From Paragordius varius (Eukaryota > Nematomorpha): a DNA stretch of 64,000 nucleotides. Positions 54,776 through 64,000 of this stretch are shown one piece after another. The stretch lies in contig OZ176059.1 in assembly GCA_964247055.1 (NCBI GenBank), positions 3,100,001-3,164,000 of the forward strand. Direction: 5' to 3'. Below the pieces are notes generated by a model. The model was not told where the DNA came from, ran no database searches, and was given only the letters and a program-made list of their open reading frames with translations. Positions within the stretch are counted from its first letter, which is position 1; each line of letters starts with the position of its first letter. A program made the translations under genes and the position numbers.

Positions 54776-55239
54776 TATTCCTAAAATGTGTTACTTTTAA
54801 CTTTGAAGTCTTAATTAGAATTTGGTAATCAATTTCAATAAAACGAGTATTAACTTATTTGATGATGTCATATATAGTTAGTTTTTATAGATTTTATAGC
54901 TATGATTTATTTTACATTTCCAAGTAAATTCTTACTGGTCAAACTATTTTCGGTTTTAAAATCAGTGATTTAACTTCAATATATATCATCAATATATATA
55001 GTGAATTGCTAAAATGTTTTCCTTTAACTTTGAAGTCTTAATTAGTAATTACTTGTGGTCAATTACAATATAACGAGTATTAACTTGATTGATAAGTTTG
55101 CAATACTTAAGCTTAACTAAATTCTTATTAGTCAAACTATTTTCGGTTTTAAAATTATTGATATAACTTCAGTATGTATAATATATTTCTAAAATAATTC
55201 CTTTTTCAACTTAAAGGTCAATATGTAATTACTGGTGAT

Positions 55240-55241
55240 CA

Positions 55242-55289
<48 letters not shown>

Positions 55290-55290
55290 C
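55240..55290. repeat. (TA)n microsatellite
   Basis: About 25 TA units. Similar runs lie at 53605-53645, 55915-55955 and 58055-58120. Confidence 0.9.
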
Positions 55291-55561
55291 GTTGTAAAAA
55301 GGTTAATAAATATATAACATAAAACTAGAAAAGATATTTATTTATTCGGTTTTTTTGTGCTCTATATATATATATATATAAATACTATTTTTAAGTCAAA
55401 ATAATTTTTGCATGATATAACAATAAAATTTTGAGTAACAAACAAAGAATATTATGATATTTACATAGATAGTATACAAAAAATTTAAAAATAAGAATGT
55501 AAATACCGAAAATTATAATATACAAACAAAATAATATATATATTTAAAATATGCATATATA

Positions 55562-55853
55562 TACCATTTATAATTCAAATTCTCCCTCGAACAATTCAAA
55601 TTCACCCTTAAACAATTCTAATTCACCCTCAAATAAAATATATGTTTTTGGAGATTAAATTTTTTTATATAATTTTTAAAAATTAGGAAATGTTTAAATT
55701 AAAATAATACTGAAAGGTAATAATAAACTATGCCATAAAGATATATATTTCATATTAATAATGAGAGTTATATTAGTTCGAAAATATATAATTTATTTTT
55801 AGGGTGAATTTGAATTGTTTAAGTTAAGGGTGTATTTGAACTGTAAATTGTAT
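55562..55853. mobile_element. MITE copy
   Basis: Three units on the left, two on the right, forward centre; the right end is followed by TA-rich sequence. A stray pair of units lies at 55975-56020. Confidence 0.75.
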
Positions 55854-55917
55854 ATATATATTTCTATTTGAAACATAATATATATATATATATCTATATT
55901 TCTCAATTATTTGAAAC

Positions 55918-55958
<41 letters not shown>

Positions 55959-58053
55959 ATATATTAATTTGAAATGTTCGAGGGTGAATATGAATTGTTT
56001 AAAGGTGAATTTGAATGATTTATGACATGGAATATTTGGTTAGTTATAAAGTTTATAATCAGATGGTGTATTTTTAACAAAGCTATAGCCTTTTTCAAAA
56101 CACTTTCATATTTATATGCCTGAGAGAGTCCGAGATGATGTCTTACAGTAACTGAACTCAAATTATACTACTTCGGACTGAGGACAAAATGTAAAAATAT
56201 TAAGACAAATATTTGGTTTTTAAATGTTAATTTTTGTTAAAATACAAACGATTGTTAGGAAAAATCAGCTGATCTGGGAAAAATAGGGTGAACACAGTAT
56301 AAATTAAAATTATACGGACGGGTAAAATTTTACAATAAAACGTCATTTATACTTTTGATTTTTTAGATAAAACTGATTGATCAAATGTAAACACAACCCA
56401 TATTTGGTTTTCTAAAAGACAATTATACTTTTTAAAAGACTTGATATTTATATAACTGATTAATCAGCTGCTCTGGGAAAAGCATATGATTTTAGAACAA
56501 TTAGCCGATATACAGTAACTGAATTGAAATTATACTACGGACGGATGGACAAAATGTAAAAATATAAAGACACGTGCTTATTTTTAAAATGTTAATTATC
56601 GTTAAAATCAAATTAATCAGCTGATCTGTGAAAAACAGCTGATATAGGGAAAATCAACTTACTACAGTAACTGAACTGAAATTATAATACGAGGACGGAC
56701 GGACAAAATGTAAAAATATAAAGAAAGCCATATTTAGTTAAATGTTAATTTTTGTTAGAATTGATCAGCTGATCTTGGAAATTAGCTATTATACAATAAA
56801 AAAACCTTTTTGTCCTAAAAGACAACCATATTTTTTCCGAAAAACAACTATATTTTTAAAATGTTAATTTTTGTTAAAATACAAATGATCAGCTGATCTG
56901 AGGAAAACCAGATGATACTAAACTTATATACAGTAAAAAGTGTTGAAATTATAAAACCGGAGGACAAAATGTAAAATATAATGACAAATATTTCTTTTTA
57001 GAAGACAACCATACTTTTTAAAATTGAGTTTTTAATAAATACAAAGGATTAATCAGCTGATCTGGAAAAAATTATTTCTTATTCCAAATCTATATACAGT
57101 AAAAAATTGTTGAAATTTACGGAAGGACAAAACGTAAAAAAAAGACGAATACATATTTGGTTTTCTAATAGACAACCAACCCCATACTTTTTAAAAGATT
57201 GATATATAATAACCTTTTTTTATATAACTGATTGATCAGCTCATCTGGAACAGAACAGATGATTTTAAACATAAAATCAGTAAAAAATGTTGATATTGTA
57301 TACGGACGGATAAAATGTAATAATATAAAGACAACCATATTTGGTTTTCTAAAAGACAATAATATACTTATTATTGCTCAGAATTTATTTAAAATATAAC
57401 TGATTGATCAGCTGATCTGGAAATATAATTATATCTGATTCTAAACCTATATACAGTAAAAATTAAATTTATACGGATGGGTTAAATGTAAAAAAATAAA
57501 GACACACATATTAGTTTTCTAAAAGACAATAATATATTTTTTAAAGCTCAGAATATTTTTAAAATATAACTGATTGATCACTGTCTGGAAATATAATTAT
57601 ATCTGATTCTAAACCTATATACAGTAAAAATTTTTGAAATTATACGGTAGGACTAACAAAACGTAAAAATATAAAGACAACCATATTTAGTTTTCTAAAA
57701 GACAATAAATATACTTTTTAAAGCTCAGAATTTATTTAAAATATAACTGATTGATCAGCTGATCTAGAAATATAATTATATCTGATTCTAAACCTATATA
57801 CAGTAAAAATTGTTGAAATTATACGGTAGGACTAACAAAACGTAAAAAAAATAAAGACACACATATTTAGTTTTCTAAAAGACAACAATATGCTTTTTAA
57901 ACCTTTATTTTTCTCATATAAATTATATAATTACTATATAATTACAGTAACAATATACGGAAAAAACACAAATATTTTTATCTAAAAAATAAACATACTA
58001 TTAAAATCTTGAATTTCGTAAATATAACTCATTTAAATGGGAAAGTGTGAAAT

Positions 58054-58121
<68 letters not shown>

Positions 58122-59264
58122 CTTACACAATCAATTTAATATTTTACAATTGTAATTAAATAATTTACAAGGGAAAAATTATGTTTTTTAAAGAGTATGG
58201 TTAGTTTTCATTTAATTAAAAGCATATGGTTGTCTTTATATTGTTACATTTTGTCCGTATAATTTCACATTTTTACTACATATAAGTTCAGAATCAGATT
58301 TGATTTTCCCCGGATCAGCTGATTATTTATTTATTTGACAAAAATTTAAATTAAAAAAGTATGGTTGGATGTCTTTTAGTTAAAAGTATATATGGTTGTT
58401 TTTATTTTGTTACATTTTGTCTGTATAATTTCAGCTTTTTACTAAAAGATTATCTTAGCAAAATTAGCTGATATACAGTATAAATTTACGGAAAAACAAA
58501 ATGTAAAAATATAGAAACAAATATTTTAAAAGACAACAAACCCCACACTATTTTAAAGCTCACAATATAACTGATTGATCAGTTGATATGGAGAAAACCA
58601 TCTCTGATTTTAAACCTATATACAGTAAAAAATTGTTGAAATTATACGGTAGGACTAACAAAACATAAAAAAATATAAAGACACACATATTTAGTTTTCT
58701 AATAGACAATAATATACTTTTTAAAGCTCAGAATTTATTTAAAATATAACTGATTGATCAGCTGATGTGGAAATATAATTATATCTGATTCTAAACCTAT
58801 ATACAGTAAAAATTGTTTAATTTATACGAACGGACGGACAAAACGTAAAAATATAAAGACAACCATATTTGGTTTTCTAAAAGACAAACATATTTGGTAA
58901 ATGTAAATTTTTGTTAAAATACAAATGATTGATCAGCTGATCTGGGAAATATCAGCTGATTTATACAGTAAAAATTGAATACGGACGAACAAAACGTAAA
59001 TATAAAGACAAAAATTTTTTTAAAAGACAAATATACTTTTTAAAAGACTTGAATTTTTTAACTAAATTATATAATTACAGAAAAAATTATGCGTATAAAA
59101 AAATTAAAGACAAATATTTTTTCTTAAAGACAACAAACCATACTTTTATAAATCTTGTTTTTTTAAATATAAATCATGGTTTTAAACTTTAAAGTATAAA
59201 ATTAAAATATTTACTGGTAACACAATCAATTATGTATTTTTCGATTGCAATTAAAGGTTTTTAA

Positions 59265-60255
59265 AAGTATGGGGTTATCTTTTAGTAAAAAATTTTTGTC
59301 TTTATATTTTTTCTCACATAAATTGTATAATTACAATTATATAATTAATAGTGTCACCAATATATAGATTCCAATTCTATAATTTGGATTTGAAACAATA
59401 AGTTTTATTTAGAAAAATGAATTATAAAACCAAAGTATGGATTGCCTTTTAAAAGAGCAAATATGGTTGTCTTTATATTTTTACACGTTTTATCCATCCG
59501 TATAATTTCAATAATTTTTACTGTATATCGGATTAAAATCAAAAATGATTTTTTCAAGATCAGCTGATCAATTAGTTTTTTTTAAATTAAGGTTTGAAAA
59601 AGTATGGTTGTTTTTTAGAAGAGCAAATATGGTTGTCTTTATAATTTTACACCTTTTATCCATCCGTATAATTTCAATAATTTTTACTATGTATATAGGA
59701 TTAAAATCAAAAATGATTTTTCCAGATCAGCTGATCAATTAGTTTTATTTAACAAAAAATTAAGGTTTGAAAAAGTATGAGGTTTTACTTTCTTTTAGAA
59801 ACCAAATATGGTTGTCTTTATATTTTACACGTTTTATCCATCCGTATAATTTCAATAATTTTTACTATGTATATAGGATTAAAATCAAAAATGATTTTTT
59901 TCAAGATCAGCTGATCAATTAGTTTTATTTAACAAAAAAAATTAAGGTTTGAAAAAGTATGAGGATTTGATTGTTTTTTAGAAGAGCAAATATGGTTGTC
60001 TTTTTATATTTTACACGTTTTATCTATCCATAGTATAATTTCAATAATTTTTACTGTATATAGGATTAAAATCAAAAATGATTTTTTCCAGATCAGCTGA
60101 TCAATTAGTTTTATTTAGAAGAAAAATTAAGGTTTTGAAAAAGTATGAGGATTTGATTGTCTTTTAGAAGAGCAAATATGGTTGTCTTTATAATTTTACA
60201 CGTTTTATCTATCCATAGTATAATTTCAATAATTTTTACTGTATATAGGAAATAA
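59265..60255 (-). repeat. Minisatellite, inverted block
   Basis: Six units of about 165 bases in the opposite orientation to 56-59 kb: GAAGAGCAAATATGGTTGTC, TTTACACGTTTTATCCATCC, GTATAATTTCAATAATTTTT, AGATCAGCTGATCAATTAG. The four copies from 59560 to 60110 are very alike. Confidence 0.88.
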
Positions 60256-60259
60256 ATTA

Positions 60260-61150
60260 AAATCTTTTATATTCTATTATATTTTCGTTCTGCAATATCA
60301 ATGGTTTTTTAATAAACATTCTTAAAGAAATTCAAATTCACCCCCTTGAACAATTTTAAAAAAATTAAAAATTCTAAAAATTATGAAAAAAAAGTAAAGT
60401 TTTTGATGTCAGGGTCTTGCTTTAAAAATATTCAAATAGGATATTTTAGATCTGTAAGCGAATTGTTTCTTAATTAAAAAGTAAAATTAATAAAAAAATT
60501 ATTTTTTGAATAAAACTAATGTTAAAAATGTATTAGGTATAAAAAAATATTTTTATTAAAAATATTAAAAATTATGAAAAAAAGGAAACTTTTTATAACT
60601 ATAATTTTAATCAAAAATATTAAAATTAATGAAAAAATTATTATCTTTAGAATAAAAAGAAATATTAAATCTAATGTTAAAAACGTATAATTCATTAATT
60701 TTATAAACAATAGTTTTTTTTGATAAATGTTATTAAGTGTTAAAATAATTTTTTTATAACTATTAAAAATTAATAAAGAAATTCTATTAAAACTCTAATT
60801 TTTAATTTAAATATTAAATTTAAAACAGTTTTTTATATCTTTTAAACTCTTATAATTTTTATATATATATTATAATATATTATATTTTTTAGTGTTTTAT
60901 TTATAACAGTTTTAAATTATTGTTGCTTAAATAATTTTTAAATCAACTGATATCGTAAACATACATCGCTATTAAAAATATTAAAAAAATCAGTTGTTTT
61001 AGTAAAATTAATAGGAACAAAATATATATTAAAAAATAAATTTATTTGGATTTATATATAAATATATAATTATAAATATAAAAAAATATTAAAATTTATA
61101 AAAATTATAAAAATAATATAAAGATTATAAAAATATTAATAAAAAATCAG
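60260..61150. other. AT-rich, one stray MITE unit
   Basis: 60328-60352 is a single 21-bp unit (AATTCAAATTCACCCCCTTG). The rest is AT-rich with no gene signal. Confidence 0.4.
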
Positions 61151-61155
61151 CTGTT

Positions 61156-61223
61156 TTAATAGAAACATATGGGTCCCAACTCGTAACCCCAGGCATGTTC
61201 GGTCTTGCCTCCATTTTCTTCTT
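61156..61223 (-). CDS. Unidentified gene, exon c (last seen)
   Basis: After acceptor TTTACAG, two bases complete Lys and the frame reads EENGGKTEHAWGYELGPI. It then either meets donor GTTTCT at 61166 or continues CFY to TAA at 61156. The phase matches exon b. I do not recognise the protein. The exon is the only richer sequence within 1.3 kb. Confidence 0.5.
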
Positions 61224-61229
61224 CTGTAA

Positions 61230-62530
61230 ATTAAAAAAAATATTTTTGAAAAATTAATTAATTTATAAAAAATCTATTAAAAATAATTAAAAATTAATTA
61301 AAAAATGAAATTTTTTTTTAATAAAGCTTAAAATTAAAAATAAAAAATAAAAAAATAAAATTAATATTAAAAATAAAAAGACAAAATTAAATAAATAAAA
61401 AAATTAAAAAAATTATTTTTTTTATAAAAATTTATTAACAAAATCATTAATTAATAAAATTTAAAAAAATTTATAGGAAATAAAAACTACAAAAATAAAA
61501 TTAAAATACAAAAATTATGTAAAATATATTTTAAATAAAATAAAATGAAAAAATAAATAAATAATAAATTAAAAAAAATGAAAAAAAAAACCAAAAAATA
61601 TATAATATAAAAAAACAAATAAAAAAATTAAAAATAAAAAAAATTTAAAAATAAAAGTATATATAAAAATATTATATAAAACAATAAGAAAATAAGTAAA
61701 AGATAAAATTACTTAGAAAAAAAAAATTATAAAATAAAAAATAATAACAAAATAAAAAATAAAAATTATAAAAAATAAAAAAATAAATTAAAAAAATTAA
61801 AAGTTTAAAAAAATATAAAATCAAAAAATTAAAACATACACTTTAATTATTTTTTTTTAAAAAAAAAAATAAATTAAAAATTAAAAAAATAAAATATAAA
61901 ATCAAAAAAATTAAAAAATATTATATTAAAAAAATTAAAATAAAAATAAAAACAATAAGAAAATAAAAATAAATCTACTTAGAAAAAATAAAATTTATAA
62001 AATAAAAAATAATAAAAAATAAAAAATCAAAATTATTTAAAAAATAAAAAAAAATTAAAAAAATTAAAAGTTTAAAAAAATAAAAATAAAAAAAAATAAA
62101 ATTTTTTAAAAAAATATTTCAAAAAAAACAATTAATTAATACAAAATAAAATAAATTAAAAAAATCATTAAAAATAAAATAAAAAATTAATCAAAATTAA
62201 AAGAATTACTTTTATAATCATTGAAGGCAAAATCTAAAATTTAATATTATTTAAAAACTAAAAAAATAAATTATTAAAAGAATAAATAAATAATTAATCA
62301 ATAGAATAAAAAAAATAAATATAAATAAAAAAAAATATTAAAAATAAAAAAAAATAAAATATAAAATTAAAAAAATTATAAAAAGAAGTTAAAATAATTA
62401 ATTTGAAAAAATAAAAATATATAAATAAATAAATATAAATATAAATTATAAAATAATAAATATAAAAATAAAAAAAACCCAAAAATAAATAAAAAATATT
62501 AAAAAAAATAAAAAATTAAAAATAAAAAAA
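61230..62530. other. Extremely AT-rich spacer
   Basis: Nearly pure A/T (AAAATAAAAAATAATAAAAA). Near 62205-62240, on the - strand, TTAGATTTTGCCTTCAATG, then ATTATAAAAGTAATT is a copy of the exon b end with its donor. The 62-codon frame is composition only. Confidence 0.5.
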
Positions 62531-62534
62531 ATAC

Positions 62535-62667
62535 TTTTATAATTATTAAACGCAAAATCTAAAATTGGTAAAGTAATTTTTTCGCGCGCCATTTTTGTCA
62601 AATCAGCTGTTTTTTCTTTTTTTTCAATCAGCTGAAGAACCGTGTTACTGAGAGTGCTACTTGAATT
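62535..62667 (-). CDS. Unidentified gene, exon b
   Basis: 44 codons plus one base: NSSSTLSNTVLQLIEKKEKT, ADLTKMAREKITLPILDFAF, NNYK. Acceptor TTTTTCCAG, donor AAAA|GTATTT. The helix-like leucine pattern suggests a soluble helical region, but no family is recognised. LQLI and KTADL are coded by CAGCTG motifs. Confidence 0.6.
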
Positions 62668-62984
62668 CTGGAAAAATCGATAAAATAAAAAAACTAACAA
62701 ATTTTGAATAATAATAATTTATTAAAATTAATTTTAATTTAATTATTTAATTTTTTAAATAAATATTTTTATTAACTTTTATTTTTATAACTTTGAAAAT
62801 TTTTAATTTTTTTTTCTAATTAAATAATTAAAAATAATTTATAATATTTGGAAAATTATCAAAAAAATTAAATTAATTTTTAAAATTTAAATATTTTATA
62901 TATTATTATTTAATTTAATTATATGTTTAACAAAATAATATTTATTATTTTATTAATTTTTATTAAAAAATTTTAAATTTTACT

Positions 62985-63200
62985 AAAAGTGCTGCCCATA
63001 GAATTCTAGAAAAATCGAAAAAATATTAATAACAAATTTTTAATATATTAAATTTTTATAATTTTAATTATTTTATATTATTTCAAATTATTATTTATTT
63101 ATATTTAATTTTTGAAAATAATTTTATATAAAATATTATATAAATTTAAAAAAGTTTTGAAATTTTATTAATAAAAAGCATGTTTTTCAGTCGTAGATTC
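62985..63200 (-). repeat. Upstream copies of the exon b start
   Basis: At 62985-63025, on the - strand, TCGATTTTTCTAG|AATTCT, then ATGGGCAGCACTTTTAGT mirrors the acceptor and first 25 bases of exon b. A weaker one (TTTTTTAGAATCTACGACTG) is near 63185-63210. Confidence 0.65.
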
Positions 63201-63489
63201 TAAAAAAATATATTTATTAATAAATTAATATTTTAATTAATAATTTTTTAATTATAAAATGCTATATTTATATATATTAATACAAAAAATATTTAGATTA
63301 ATATGATAAATAACATTCTAATTAAATTTAAATAAAATTTAAAAATATTTTAGAAAAAATAAAATAAATAAATTTTAAATTAAATTTTAATAAAATAAAA
63401 TTTTTTTATTTTATATAAAAATTTAATGTAATTAAAATAAAATAATTAATAAAAATTAAAATATTTTTTTTTAAATCTAAATAAATTAC

Positions 63490-63599
63490 TTGACAACCAT
63501 CAAATAAAATTTCTAAAACAGCTGATTGGCGATCAGCTGATTTTTCTGGCATTGAAACAATGTTGCCTTCCGAATCAATAAACTGTAAACTTTCGCTTT
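63490..63599 (-). CDS. Unidentified gene, exon a
   Basis: Acceptor TTTTTTAG; two bases complete a codon, then SESLQFIDSEGNIVSMPEKS, ADRQSAVLEILFDGCQ, donor CAA|GTAATT, phase 0 into exon b. The composition is plainly protein-coding. KSAD and QSAV are coded by ATCAGCTGAT and ATCAGCTGTT. The gene continues beyond the window; AG|GTAAAA at 63993-64000 may be the donor of the previous exon. Confidence 0.6.
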
Positions 63600-64000
63600 C
63601 TAAAAAATATTATAAATAAAAATAAAAATTAAAATATGTATTTAATTTATTTAAAAAAAATAAAAAAAATAAAAAAATATAATAAAATATATAAAAAATA
63701 GTTTAATAATATAAATCAAAAATTATTAAATAATAAATAATTGAATATTTAAATAATAAAAAAAAATTTATAAAAAAGTATAAAAAAATTGTTTATAAAT
63801 AATATAAATACTAAATTTAAAAATAAATTTATAAAAAAAAATATAAAATAATTCTTTTAAAATTTAATAAAATCAAATAAATTAATTACTAAGAAATAAT
63901 TATTTATATATATATATATATATATACATTTTTTAATTTTAAATATTTTTATAAATTATTATTTAAAAAATAAAAATAATATGTTTAAATTTTTTTACCT

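Larger units (their letters stand above)
53280..59260 (+). repeat. Minisatellite, forward block
   Basis: Units of about 150-180 bases contain TTGATCAGCTGATCTGG, ATATACAGTAAAAATTGTT, ATACGGACGGACAAAACG, TAAAAATATAAAGACAACCA and TTTGGTTTTCTAAAAGACAA. They are densest at 56150-59000. Reverse-oriented units lie within it at about 54240-54540 and 58180-58450. A related core occurs in segment Q (ACAGACAAAACCTAAAAATA). Confidence 0.85.

Noticed and set aside
62294-62482. Frames rich in Phe, Tyr and Ile near 60.5 and 62.3 kb
   Set aside because: Chance frames in nearly pure A/T sequence.

Overview
This is animal nuclear DNA, very rich in A and T (roughly 80% by eye), with introns. It carries two recognisable housekeeping genes. 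Surf4, the ER cargo receptor of the Erv29 family, is on the + strand with five coding exons between 1978 and 13153. RpL5, the 60S ribosomal protein uL18, is on the - strand with seven coding exons between 31925 and 17644. A third gene on the - strand (about 63599 to 61156) shows three exons that I cannot name. Both identified proteins look invertebrate, probably arthropod; the species is not decided by the sequence. Exon joints were worked out by hand from splice dinucleotides, reading phase and remembered Surf4 and RpL5 family sequences.

Layout. 1-800 is an inverted copy of a repeat (segment Q) that recurs at 33-52 kb. 876-1553 is a palindromic MITE-like element. 1978-13153 is Surf4; its 5.8-kb fourth intron contains a decayed LINE on the - strand that is split by three MITE copies. 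13380-15066 holds repeated copies of the end of the last Surf4 exon. 15.07-16.9 kb holds a few richer unique patches and a MITE whose end repeat has grown to about 25 units of 21 bp. 16.9-31.9 kb is RpL5 with its introns. 31.9-50.7 kb is a tandem array of about 5.4-kb units lying upstream of RpL5. 51-56 kb is packed with MITE copies. 53.3-60.3 kb is a minisatellite present in both orientations. 60.3-64 kb is extremely AT-rich and holds the unnamed exons.

The striking theme is exon-edge amplification. Around most exons of all three genes, the start of the exon with its splice acceptor is repeated upstream, or the end of the exon with its splice donor is repeated downstream, in arrays of 1 to about 8 copies, while only one complete exon remains. 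I count about 15 edges behaving this way, always with the same polarity relative to the gene. In addition, CAGCTG (usually ATCAGCTGAT or ATCAGCTGTT) occurs about 100 times by hand count, where base composition predicts about one, and it appears inside coding exons. A perfect or near-perfect RFX X-box palindrome occurs ten times in RpL5 intron 5 and once in Surf4 exon 4.

Most of the longer open frames are not genes. Those made of the 21-bp MITE repeat are open in several frames on both strands because 21 is a multiple of three.
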